Shown here piece by piece: positions 13,041-23,286 of a stretch of DNA of 64,000 bases. Below the pieces are notes generated by a model. That model had not been told where the DNA came from. It saw only the letters and a program-made list of their open reading frames with translations, and made no database searches. How positions within the stretch are numbered: position 1 is the first letter of the stretch; every line of letters begins with the position of its first letter. Location: assembly GCA_963693085.1 (NCBI GenBank), contig OY856409.1, positions 1,170,611,249 through 1,170,675,248 on the forward strand. The letters are read 5' to 3'. The DNA is from Alisma plantago-aquatica (Eukaryota > Streptophyta > Magnoliopsida > Alismatales > Alismataceae). A program made the position numbers and the translations under genes.

Positions 13041-14055
13041 ATGTGTGGAACACATGATGAACATGCTGCTGAGAGCAGCGTTGTTGCACCAGGAGCAGGT
13101 GTAAGGGACCAGGATAGGGAGGAACCAATGCCTGAACAACCCTAGTTCAATCAAGCAGATATGGGGAACCCAGCCTTCCAAGCCATGTTTGGACAGTTTA
13201 TGGCAGCCATGACTCATATTACAGATAGGATGCCAGACATGTAGCTGGCAAGACCTTTGAACGACTTTGTCGGGTGGGAGCCACAGAGTATGCTGGCACA
13301 TCTGATCCAACATATGCTAATTTATGGTTAATTGAGCTTGAGAAAGCCTTCAGAATCCTTATGATTCCTGAAGATGTGAAGGTGAGATATGTTGTATACC
13401 TATTGAAAGGTAGCGCCGGTCATTGGTGGACCATTGAGGAAGGCAAAAGGCCAGGAGTTGAAGTCGGATGGGATGAATTTCGACGTGAATTTGTCTCTGG
13501 ATACTTCCCTAAGACGTATCTAGATGAGAAGATCTCTCAATTTGAGAGAATTAGACAAGGACATATGAACATTAGCAAAAATGAAGCTAAGTTCATGAAG
13601 CTTTTATGGTTCTGTCTGCACATGGCAGCTTTTGATGAAGAGAGGATTTAGCATTTCAAGAAGGGGTTGAACGCTGAATTGACCACACCTATGTCTGATC
13701 TGGAAAATAGGGAGAGGTTTTCCACTTTTGTGGAGTCCGTTAGGCAGATAGAGAGGTTTGTGATAAAAAAGAGACAGACCAGTAATAAGAAAGTTTATCC
13801 TCAATTTCAAGGACAGAGGTCCGAGAGCTTCAAGAAGCCTAGATTCTCTGCACCACCACCACCACCAAGGTTTAATACCCCGATGTAGTGGACTTCAAGT
13901 AGGGGTAGGGGTCGTAGTTTTCCTCCAAGTAGAGCCCCCAGTACAATATCAACATCAGTGACAGGACCACCTAGGCAGAATGTGGGAAGCTACAATTGCT
14001 TCCAGTGCGGGAGGCCAGGACATTTGGTGAGAGATTGTCCTGAGAAAGTCAGGAC
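13041..14055 (+). pseudogene. gag: Element A gag, broken
   Basis: The likely start is the ATG at 13041, about 115 bases after the primer site. Early stops lie at 13143 and 13242 (both TAG), and a frameshift near 13265-13275 moves reading into the frame that continues through most of pol. The Gag core follows (EYAGTSDPTYANLWLIELEK, HWWTIEEG, FVSGYFPKTYLDEK), interrupted by TAG at 13649 and 13886. A basic, Arg/Ser-rich linker leads to a single CCHC zinc knuckle (CFQCGRPGHLVRDC) at about 13996-14040. The protein would form the virus-like particle and bind element RNA. It cannot be made intact from this copy. Confidence 0.9.
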
Positions 14056-14760
14056 TATAACTCAACCCCAGAGGCAGAGTCAGCAAGGCTCACAGAGGCA
14101 GAAATTCAGTAATAATACTAGAGGACGTGGACAAGCTTCCCAAGATGGATCATTGGCACCCAACAACCGTGTACAGGGTCAAGCGCAGGCAACGACTAGA
14201 TTATATTCTATGAATCAACCTGAAGCAGTAGTCAACCCTCAGGTTGTGATAGGTCATATGGAACTACTTTATTCTGATATGTCTTCGTCCTGCTTCCTAT
14301 CTGTTTTAATTGATCTGGGTGCTACACACTCTTTTATCACTCGAGAAGTGATTCATGACTGCAACATAAGTGTCAGTCATAAAATAGATAGTTTGATGTT
14401 AGAAACCCCTTTTTTGGGATCTGTAGTTTTGCGGGAGGTGTGTTCTCCCTGCACTCTTTCTTTTTATGAACATCGCATTCAAGTGGATCTTATACCACTT
14501 GAGATGCAGGGTTTTGAAATAATCCTAGGAATGGATACCTTAGAAAAGTATAAGGTTGTGTTGGATTGTGGTTCCAAGCAGGCTGTATTCACAGAAAATG
14601 GTGACACATGGATCTTTCATGGAGATAGAAAGATTCTTCCAACTTGTCTTGTATCATCCATGGTAGTTGAGAAGTTGATGAGACAGGGATGCTTTGCATT
14701 CTTGGCTCATGTGGTAGATACCACAATGGAGAGCCCTCATCCTTCTGAAGTTCTGATAGT
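14056..14760 (+). pseudogene. pol: Element A aspartic protease region
   Basis: Read in the same frame as the zinc knuckle (open from 13958 to 14917). The active-site segment at about 14310-14345 reads LIDLGATHSFIT. Retropepsins have D-S/T-G here, so the residue after the catalytic Asp is changed to Leu and the enzyme is probably dead. ILGMDTLEKYKVVLDC further on is the typical second half. The protease would cut the Gag-Pol polyprotein. Confidence 0.88.
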
Positions 14761-15640
14761 CAGGGAATTTGAAGATGTATTTCCTGAAGAACTTCCAGGA
14801 GTTCCACCGCCTCGAGAGATTGATTTTGAGATTAATCTAATCCCGGGCACGCAACCAATAGCACAAACTCCATATAGAATGGCACCTACTGAAATGCTAG
14901 AGCTCAATAAACAACTATAGGAGTTTCTTGAGAAAGGTTTTATCCGACTGAGTACTTCACCACGTGGTGCTCCGGTCCTCTTTGTTAAGAAGAAGGACAG
15001 ATCAATGCGATTATGCATTGATTACAGACAGTTAAATAAAGTAACAATAACGAACAAGTATCCTCTGCCAAGGATAGATGACCTGTTTGATCAGTTGTGT
15101 GGTGCAACTATTTTTTCTAAGATAGATTTGAGGTTGGGATACCATCAGTTGCGTATTAAGGAGAGTGATATACCTAAGTCTTCCTTTAGGACAAGGTATG
15201 GTCACTATGAGTTCATAGTTATGTCATTTGGACTAACTAATGCACCAGCTGCATTCATGGAACTCATGAATAGGATCTTTCAACCTTTTCTTGATCAGTG
15301 CATAGTAGTCTTCATAGATGATATCTTGATATATAGTAGAGATGCTCAACAACATGAGAACAACCTCCATCAGGCTTTGACTTTGCTAAGAGAGCATAAA
15401 TTGTATGCTATGTTTAGCAAGTGTGAGTTCTGGTTACCAGAAGTTTCTTTTCTTGGACACGTTATATCTGCTTCAGGTATTCGTGTTGATCCTAAGAAGG
15501 TAGAATTTTTCCTGCAATGGGAACAACCAAATACACTGACGAATATACGCAGTTTCCTAGGACTGGTAGGCTATTATAGGAGCTTCATTAAGAACTTTAG
15601 TTCAATAGCTTTACCCCTAACTAAGTTGACCAGGAAGGAG
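14761..15640 (+). pseudogene. pol: Element A reverse transcriptase
   Basis: Starts with the usual linker (EDVFPEELPGVPPPREIDFEI) and continues with [51 protein letters not shown] and the catalytic [11 protein letters not shown] at about 15308-15340, then FLGHVIS and [14 protein letters not shown]. One TAG at 14918 interrupts the N-terminal part. The open part from 15005 to 15742 is otherwise intact. This domain copies element RNA into DNA. Confidence 0.93.
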
Positions 15641-16264
15641 GTTCCTTTTGTCTGGAATGACAAGGGTCAACATTCTTTCCAGTTGCTGAAAGAAAGGGTA
15701 ACCAGTGCACCTATGTTAGTACTACCTGAGCAGGAAAAGGGGTAGATAGTCTTCTGTGATGCATCTAAGAACGGACTAGGATGTGTGTTGATGCAGGATA
15801 AACAAGTGATTTCTTTTGCTTCTCGACAGCTCAAGAAACACGAGGAGAATTATCCAACCCATGATCTAGAGCTAGCTGATGTGGTCCATGCCTTGAAGAT
15901 CTGGAGACATTATCTCTATGGGGAGACATTAAAAATTTTCACAGATCATAAGAATTTCAAATATATCTTTTCTCAACTTGAGCTAAACATGAGGCAACGC
16001 CGCTGGATGGAGTTAATCAAGGACTATAATTGTACAATTGATTATCATCCAGGGAAAGCCAATGTGGTTGTTGATTCACTAAGTAGAAAATCAGCAACAC
16101 CAGCCTTAAACAAAGCACAGTTGAACTCCTTATTGTGCTCTAAGAGAGATATGCTTATCTCCTTGAGGCAAAACAATGTACAGCTTAAGGTATCATTGTT
16201 AGCCGGGCTATTAGTTGAGATGCAAGTGAAACCTACTCTGAGGCAGCAGATTAAGGAGGCACAG
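15641..16264 (+). pseudogene. pol: Element A RNase H and linker
   Basis: A TAG at 15743 sits just before the first catalytic Asp ([15 protein letters not shown]). The domain continues with [30 protein letters not shown] and [16 protein letters not shown], where the family usually has an Ala before the last Asp. A TAA lies at 16265. RNase H removes the RNA template during DNA synthesis. Confidence 0.9.
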
Positions 16265-16267
16265 TAA

Positions 16268-17452
16268 GCTGATATTGTGATTCAACAAATCAGGTCAAAC
16301 TATGGTAGTGAAAAATGAGATGGTTTCCATGATTCTGAGGATTAGGTACTCTGTTACCATGGTAGGATGGTAGTACCTGATGCCAATGACTTAAGGAAGT
16401 TAGTTCTGGAAGAAGCTCATTCTTTGATGTATGCTATGCATCCAGGGAGCACCAAGATGTATCATAACTTCAAAGATATGTATGAAAAAGACTTTGTTCA
16501 GTTTTTTATGAGGTGTCTGGTGTGTCAGTAGGTTAAAGTTGAACATCAGAAGCCCACAGGAACAATGCAACCTCTACCTATAAGGCAGTGGAAATGGGAT
16601 CATGTGACCATGGACTTTGTGGTTGGTTTGCCTCGAACAACCAAAAGTCATGATTCCATTTCGGTGATAGTTGATAGGTTGAAGAAGACAACACATTTCC
16701 TTCCTATCAAAACAACCTACACAGCTGAGAAGCTTGCACAGATATACATAGATGAGATAGTGCATTTGCATGGGGTTCCAGCCACTATTGTTTCTGATAG
16801 AGGTCCCCAGTTCACAAGTTATTTTTGGGAGTGACTCCATAAAGCTTTGGGTACACAATTAAGGTTAGTACAACCTTTCACCCCTAGACAGATGGACAGT
16901 CTGAGAGGACTATACAAACGTTGGAGGACTTGCTTAGAGCATGTGTCCTTCAATTTGTAGAAAGTTGGGATCTACACCTGAGCTTAATAGAATTTGCTTA
17001 CAATAATAGCTATCAGCACAATATTGAAATGGCACCATATGTAGCATTATATGGTAAACATTGTAGATCTCCTTTATGTTGGTATGAAACAGGGGAGTAC
17101 CAACTTTTGGGTCCTGAGCTAGTTCAATAGACAACTGAGAAGATTAAACTAATACAACAACAGATGAAAGTTGCTCAGGATAGATAGAAATCTTATGCTG
17201 ATAAGCATCGTAGACCCTTAGAATTCCAAGTTGGAGATAGAGTATACCTCAAGGTCTCACCTTGGAATGGTATCCTGAGATTTGGAAAGAAGGGGAAGTT
17301 ATCTCCTAGATTTATGGGGCCTTATCCAATCATTGAGAGGATGGGAAAGGTAGCCTATAAGCTAGAGTTACCACCTGAGTTGCATAGATTGCACCCAGTG
17401 TTTCACATCTCCATGTTGAGAAAGTGTCATCCTGACACAGAGTTAGTTACCT
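16268..17452 (+). pseudogene. pol: Element A integrase, broken
   Basis: The zinc-binding HHCC part is about 16410-16530 (EEAH, AMHPG, RCLVC). The catalytic core starts around 16610 (MDFVVGLPR), with the second Asp in IVSDRGPQFTS (about 16788-16820). A frameshift near 16840-16880 precedes the segment with the catalytic Glu, read in the next frame (TDGQSERTIQTLEDLLRAC). A GPY/F module follows (SPRFMGPYPIIERMGKVAYK, about 17300-17360). Stops are at 16316, 16343, 16529, 16832, 16885, 17128 and 17185. Integrase joins the DNA copy to the genome. Confidence 0.9.
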
Positions 17453-17644
17453 ATGGAGGTAGAACTAAATGATGATATATCCTATGTTGAAGTACCTGTG
17501 TTGGTTCTTGACAGAAGAATTAAAAAGTTGAAAAAGAAAGACATTTGTCTTGTAAAAGTTCTCTGGCATCACCGTGGAATTAAAGAAGCTACGTGGGAGC
17601 TAGAGGAAAAGATGAAGAGAAAATACCCTACTCTTTTCTCTTAA
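17453..17644 (+). pseudogene. pol: Element A C-terminal chromodomain
   Basis: After another frameshift near 17445 the last frame gives VLVLDRRIKKLKKKDICLVK followed by VLWHHRGIKEATWELEEKM, ending at TAA 17642. This is the chromodomain of plant chromoviruses (Tekay/Del/Reina group), thought to steer integration through histone marks. The spacing from the GPY/F module is normal. The conserved Trp of EATWE is kept. Confidence 0.88.
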
Positions 17645-17680
17645 TGTTTTCGTTGATGATTTCGGGGACAAAATCCTTGT

Positions 17681-17695
17681 AAGGGGTGGGTAACT
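17681..17695 (+). other. Polypurine tract of element A
   Basis: AAGGGGTGGG followed by TAACT ends at the 3' LTR start (17696). It would prime plus-strand DNA synthesis. Confidence 0.75.
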
Positions 17696-18216
17696 TGTAA
17701 CATCCCTAACCTGGGTTATGCTTTAACCCTAGGTGTTTTGTTTAAGAAAGATAATTATATGCTTGAAATTATCTTTTGAAAAGTAATTAAGGTTCAAGAG
17801 GAACTTAGAATTCAATTTTAGTCCTTTTTTAATAATGTTGAAAACAATGTTTTGATTGTTATGGACTAAAGTGCAATTTACCCAAGTTGAGGGGTTAATT
17901 TGCAAATTGTGCATGATAATATGTTCCTCATGTGTTGAAGCATCATGAGAATGAATATGATGCAGAGGTATGGCTACCCCAAGCTTGAGTACCAAGAAAG
18001 AGTTGATAAAGCAATGTTTGTTCATTAAAACCTAGTTTTGGTGTAATGTGCAATTTACCCAAAACCCAAGCTTCAATATGCAATTACACTTCAGAATAGT
18101 CCCTAATATTTCTTGTCATCGTGTAGATCAAAGGAAATGAGAGGGTCATCTCAATTGTATCACTTTGAAGGAGAGAGAATCTTGATATTAAAATAATCAA
18201 GATTTAAGCATAATTG

Positions 18217-18292
18217 GGTAAAACCTCCACAAAATCCATGGTGATCTACTGCCATTTCCACTCTAGAATCTCTATCGACTGCAAAAGTTTGT
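18217..18292 (-). pseudogene. 76-bp antisense integrase patch inside element A 3' LTR
   Basis: Absent from the 5' LTR at the matching point (about 8303). On the minus strand it translates as LLQSIEILEWKWQ, a stop, then ITMDFVEVLP, the segment that begins a Gypsy integrase core. A related sequence occurs on the minus strand in element F at about 5154-5222. The string AAACCT is present at the junction in both LTRs. Confidence 0.75.
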
Positions 18293-19159
18293 AACCTTAA
18301 TTCAATTTAATGCAAACATAAATAAAATAATTTAAGGGCCTTCGACCAAAAATGAGATGGTTGGATTTTATCAAGTGTTAACATCCTTATGCCTTGCAAA
18401 GGAAACGAAATATCCTAAGGAGGTGAAGACTCCACTCACATTATTATAAGAAAAAGAAATATCCACTAACTTATGGATATTAATATTATAAGGGTTAAGG
18501 TGCTTAATTTTCTTTTCTTCAAATTGTGGATAATTTAGAGGAATAAGAGGCAAGGAGGATAGCCTCGTATCTAAGGAAGAGAAGGGGGAAAGTGGCAAGG
18601 AAATGGGGGAGATAATTCCTACTTTCTCGCTCTTAAATGAATTTTTAATAAAAATGCATATAAGCTCATTTATCCATAGAATTAAAGGGTAATTTCGAAT
18701 CCACTTCTTATCTTTGCTTGCAAAACGACCAAGGAATCTTTGAAGGACGTGGAGGACGACCCCCAACTTGTTGGTAAGCTTCTTGACTTCCTTTCACCTT
18801 GAATTCATGGTGGAAATCATAAAACAATGCATGATTTCTTCTTATCTCGATCCCATCTTCAATTCTAACCATTCCTTTTCACTCAAAGCTTGAGGACGAG
18901 CCTTGGGATAGTGAAAGGAGTTGCATCCACCATTTTTTATGTGATATTGAAGCTTTGAAGCTCATTTGGAGGCGAGTTTTATAACTTGAACCCCTCTACA
19001 TTGTTATTCAACTATCAATCTTGCAATTTTGTTGATTCCTTCATCTTCTTGATTAATTGTTTGTTGTAATTGGTAAATTCATGAAATCATAAGTACTATA
19101 ATTTATAGGGACGAAGGTAGATGATGATGACATCATCTTGGACACTTTTCCCAAGGAAT

Positions 19160-20130
19160 TCCTATTCCAATCGGTTTCAACAAGTTGTCCATTCGGTTTC
19201 AACAAAACCGTTTGGAATTAATTAGTTTCATCAAACCGTTAGGAACTAAACGGTTTCAAACCATATGGAAGAGTTGACCACAATTGACCATGTGTAGATT
19301 TGATGCTAATAATGATGGTTGATGACCCATTAAATTTAATTGATTAATTCGAAAGGGTTCATTTGTTGAAGGTTCATCAATTACCAAACCTTAATCGAGT
19401 TAAGTGCTGAAATTCCAATTGATTGATTTAGATTTTTGGGTTGATTAACCCAAATAGTCTCAATACCATTTGGGGATCACCCAAACGGTCTCAAGACCGT
19501 TTGGATGTCAACCAAGACCATTTGGAGGTCTAGGGTTAAGTATGGTTGAGTAATTGAAGGTCCAGAGATTCCAAATTGAAATGCAATTAATAGCTGATTT
19601 GATGATCAATTCAATGATCTAAACCCTAATGGAATTTCACAAATTCCAAGGATAGGATGCGGAAAATGGTCTCAAGACCATTTGGAGGTCATACAAACGA
19701 CCTCAAGACCGTTTGAGGTCAGTTCATATCAAAATTTTAATGATGATTTATTAATTGCAATTGAATCAATTCCACAATGTTGATCATTGATGGTTCCTAG
19801 ATTTCAAAGCCCTAATTGAAGGTTATTGAGTAGAAATCCTTGATCAATTGGGTTCAAAACCCTAATTAATGGTCCAATTGAAGGATGATTCAATAGTTTA
19901 ATTGATGAAGAAATCAAGGATTCAATTGATAACCGATTCATCTATTGAAACCATGAATTGTTTAAGTGTTGAAAGAACTTTTTGGTCCATTCGGTTTTGA
20001 GAGGGTTTGGACCAAACGGTATTAAGAATGTTTGAGCCCAAACGGTCTCAAACCATTTCGATACCCAAAGTTCAATCAGTTTCAACACCTTTCTTGTCCA
20101 ATCGGTTTCAAGGGCAATTTGCCCAAATGG
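19160..20130. repeat. Palindrome array in element A 3' LTR
   Basis: Matches the array at 9190-10140. The best unit is 19481-19504: CCAAACGGTCT, two bases, then AGACCGTTTGG (11-base perfect arms). Degenerate units lie at about 19449-19473, 19663-19716 and 20013-20060. Confidence 0.85.
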
Positions 20131-20480
20131 TTTTCTACCAATTGAATTCTAAGAACTAAGATCATTTAGGGTCTAAGTAATCAAATCTTTTTGAGGTTCA
20201 ACATGGTTAATCCATTTGGATACCTCACGCAATTAAAGATCCAATATGGTTAATCCAATTGATCATCTAATGTAATTGAAGGTTCAATTGGTCAATTCAT
20301 TCGGAACCCTCATGTAATTAAAGTTTCAATTGATTAAACCATTTGGAGACCTAATGTACTTAGATGATTGATACCCTTAGTGGGATTAATCATTGATGCA
20401 TAATGATGTAATAATTCAATACATCATGCTAACCATCAATGCGTGTATTTGAATAAAGTGTAATCTCAATCTAATCAAGA

Positions 20481-20520
20481 ATTGAGTAGTGAACATCCTA
20501 ATTGAGTAGTGAACATCCTA
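20481..20520. repeat. Perfect 20-bp tandem duplication
   Basis: ATTGAGTAGTGAACATCCTA occurs twice in a row here and once in the 5' LTR (about 10464), so it arose after or during insertion of element A. Confidence 0.9.
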
Positions 20521-20639
20521 AGTAGGATGAGAGAGAGAAAGATTCATACATGAATGATAATCATGTAGTAATTAAGCCTTACACATTCAAAATAAGTGTG
20601 ATATACAATTAGGGTATGATCCTTGATAAAGAGATCATA

Positions 20640-21071
20640 AAACCCTAATTGAGTTGATTAATGAACTCAAACCCTAATTTAGGGCAAGTTTGAGTGAAAC
20701 CCTAAACTAGGAGGATGATGTGATATGAATTTAGGGTAATGACATGAGTAAACCTAATTCAGGGTATCCTAATGATAAACCCTAATTAGGATGAATAGTA
20801 AACCCTAATTGTGGGTAATGGAATATAAAACCCTAATTGGGTGGAATAGTAAAACCTAACCCTAAATTGGGTGTTAGTATATGATAATCCCTGATGTGAT
20901 GTGAATGGTAAACCCTAATTCTAAAATAGGGTGAAGGTATGTGAAACCATAATTATGGGTTATATTATATAGCATGAAACTCTAACCTTGGACAATGAAA
21001 TGATAAATCATTGGTCCTAATTGTGCAAAGGGAACGAGTAACCCTGATTGAAATGAAATGGGAAACCCTAA
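20640..21071 (+). promoter_or_regulatory. Telo-box cluster in element A 3' LTR
   Basis: Eight perfect AAACCCTAA motifs at 20640, 20669, 20697, 20777, 20800, 20828, 20910 and 21063, with further near matches. They are spaced irregularly, often followed by TTxxGGG that makes a loose palindrome. A similar, slightly more mutated cluster lies at about 10610-11050. Telo-boxes are plant promoter motifs bound by telomere-repeat-binding factors. Confidence 0.7.
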
Positions 21072-22947
21072 CCCTAGTAAGGGAAGAGTAGTGTTACCCT
21101 TGAATAGCATGGAATTGAAATATGATTGATATATATTTTATCATTTGTACTAACCATGCAGGAATCATTAGATGATGAACATAACCAGGTATGAGCTATG
21201 ATGTGTTATTTATTGAAATTATTTATTGGGCCTTGTGTGCTATAATATGCCTTGTTTCCTAGTAAAAGGTAACAAGAGAGTTAATGGGCCTCATGTGCTT
21301 AAGAGATGCTTGTGTAGCAAGTGTCATGTTTACCTTGGTCAGATGACCTGAAGGTGATAGTTACCTGAAAGAGTGGTAACAGTGCTCAGTGATGAGCTAA
21401 GGGTGGAATACCCAGAATCATATGATTATGGCATTGAGTTTGTGAAGGAAAGAGTATTCCCAGTATTGCAATGAGGGACTGAGATCCCAATGTCTTATAA
21501 AGATTGAGAAGTAACTGATGAAAATAGTACATGTTTCTTTGTAGCATTTGTTATAATAAGTTATGTTTGAAAACTTGGTTGATGCTAAAAGAATATGATA
21601 ATGTACTTAATTAATCAAGTGAAAGCTATTCATGTAGTGCTCTGACCATAGATCCATCATCATCAGTAGTTGGTGATGGTGAAACAGGTTTTCCTACGGG
21701 ATCTCCTGGAGAGCGCATATTTTTGAATATGCGGGGGTCAATGGGCAAAAATATCTGTACATCCTAATGGAGGAATTGATGGAAGGTAAACATTAAACCT
21801 CTCAATCCTTCATTATATGTGTCGGGATGGATGTATCATGAATCTCCCAATGATGTTAATGCCGGATCGATGGAGGTAAACATGAAATCTCTCAATCGTG
21901 AAGAGAGTGCAGCCGCCGATGTAGCTCTATAGAGAAGATGCCATTATACCCTGGCAAGCTATGTAGCAGAGACACAAGATGTCCTGCATGTGGTCCCGCA
22001 CTGACAGGGATGTGGGAGGTCTTGGAAGCTGGCTCTTCCATTGACCTTGTATGGTACCGATTTTGACTTCGCAATGGTCGGTTGGAGTATGAGTGGTGTA
22101 CCTCATCTCCTCAGAGCTTAAGTGTGATTGTAAAATGTAATCAGCCGTGTAGCGTATTTGCATAAGATTGAAATATGAGAATCACTGGTTGATGTCTTCC
22201 TTCTAAGCATGTCCTTGATACATAAATGTTATATATATGTTCATCAATTTCTTATTGAATAAGAGACATGTTGACTTATCAAGTTTTATAGTTAAATTGC
22301 TTGAATAGAAATGTTGCTCTAATCTGCATAGATATTGATTTATCTGTTGTTGGTTGTAAGATTCCACTATTCAGTTTATTTCTATTAAACTACAATTATA
22401 ATGTTTTCGGCAGAGAGTTATATCTCTCGCTGGGGCAATTAACAAATTGTCTCACCCCTGTGGGATCCAACATTTTTAGGTAGACTCAGACAAAGAGGCA
22501 GAAACTCTGTAGCAGAGGAAGAACAGTAGCAGCAACAACAATAGTGACAGCAGTGATATCCCAGGTGGGGATACTGGCTGTCAGGCTTTGTACATATGTA
22601 AATAGAGTCCTATGTGTCTTCTCTGTACTCTCAGGTCCTAGGAGTTAGTGCTTTTAATAATTTGATCTGTGATTTTGGCTTTAAGCCTCGAGGATTTTGT
22701 TACTAGTGCTTTTTTTAGCAGAGCAATGATGTATATATATTCCTCGAGAAGAGATGGTACATGGAATGTACTTTGTGAATCAGTATGTAATTATAATATT
22801 ATGGTTCTTGTTTAAAGAGTTTTCCTATGAATGGACCTCTTTATAAATGGTTTTAATTTTTAGTGATTTTCAGTAATCCATTGTGAATGATACGCTTCCG
22901 CATTAGTTAATCTTGTTTCATTGGTTAAGACCGGTTTGTATGCCACA

Positions 22948-22996
22948 ATGCCCATTTGGGCCCCAACTACTGGAGGGTTATGGATCTGATACCATC
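22948..22996 (-). other. Cassandra internal domain, right part, with primer binding site
   Basis: Starts with the right ATGCC duplication of element A. Bases 22985-22994 read TGGTATCAGA on the minus strand, complementary to initiator-Met tRNA, two bases from the Cassandra 5' LTR. Confidence 0.85.
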
Positions 22997-23286
22997 TGCA
23001 ACGCCTGGGCCCACTTCCCAAGGCTCTAGTAGAGTTTTAGGAATGACGATTATCCCCACAGAACAACACTAGCCATAACTGTGCTCTTTGTCCTCACTCA
23101 CACGCATGCCAAGATCAACTTCCCGACAGGTCACCCATCCCAGTACTACTCCAATTTGAGCATACTTAACTATGGAGTTCTTTGTGATGGGCTCCCAGAA
23201 AAGGAGGTGCACCTTGGTGATATGGGTAGTCCAATCATTCCTTTTAAGATCATTATATCCATGGCCTTAAATCTTGGGATGTTACA
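22997..23286 (-). repeat. Cassandra 5' LTR
   Basis: 290 bp. On the minus strand it starts TGTAACATCCCAAG and ends GGCGTTGCA. The 5S-like part is 23113-23226. It is followed on the plus strand by the ACTAC target duplication. Confidence 0.9.
23113..23226 (-). other. 5S rRNA-derived segment in Cassandra right LTR (not a functional gene)
   Basis: The minus strand keeps the 5S C-box region GTACTGGGATGGGTGACC, the following GGGAAGT part, and an A-box-like AGTTAAG. The 5' third of 5S rRNA is much changed and the ends do not match a mature 5S gene. In Cassandra elements this segment supplies an RNA polymerase III-type promoter. Confidence 0.85.

Larger units (their letters stand above)
7782..22947 (+). 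mobile_element. gag-pol: Element A: Gypsy chromovirus (Tekay/Del-like) with 5.1-5.3-kb LTRs
   Basis: Perfect target duplication ATGCC (7777-7781 and 22948-22952). LTRs are 7782-12907 and 17696-22947, beginning TGTAACATCCC (TTTAACATCCC in the left copy) and ending TATGCCACA. The primer site matches initiator-Met tRNA. The 4.8-kb internal region encodes gag, zinc knuckle, protease, RT, RNase H, integrase with GPY/F module and a C-terminal chromodomain, the order of a Ty3/Gypsy chromovirus. Fourteen in-frame stops and at least three frameshifts inactivate it. The element lies inside the Cassandra internal domain. LTRs longer than the coding region are unusual for the group. Confidence 0.95.
17696..22947 (+). 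repeat. Element A 3' LTR
   Basis: 5252 bp, about 125 bp longer than the 5' copy. Known reasons are a foreign patch at about 18217-18292, an extra palindrome unit around 20015-20060 and a perfect 20-bp tandem duplication at 20481-20520. It ends TATGCCACA before the ATGCC target duplication. Confidence 0.95.
7284..23286 (-). mobile_element. Cassandra-type TRIM with 5S rRNA-derived LTRs, split by element A
   Basis: Two 290-bp LTRs (7284-7573 and 22997-23286) flank an internal domain of only about 250 bp once element A is removed. On the minus strand the LTR runs TGTAACATCCC to GTTGCA. A primer site for initiator-Met tRNA (TGGTATCAGA, 22985-22994) lies two bases inside the right LTR, and a purine tract (GTGGGGGAGA) lies just inside the left LTR. 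Target duplication ACTAC is perfect (7279-7283, 23287-23291). The element codes for nothing, so it must borrow enzymes. Small size, Met-type primer site and 5S-like LTRs are the diagnostic Cassandra features. Confidence 0.9.

Noticed and set aside
20640..21071. Interstitial telomere repeat tract
   Set aside because: AAACCCTAA motifs are separated by 15 to over 100 bases of unrelated sequence and are not head-to-tail.
23113..23226. A real 5S rRNA gene
   Set aside because: Only the C-box side is well kept, the 5' third is altered, and the segment sits inside a Cassandra LTR with a second copy at 7401-7516.
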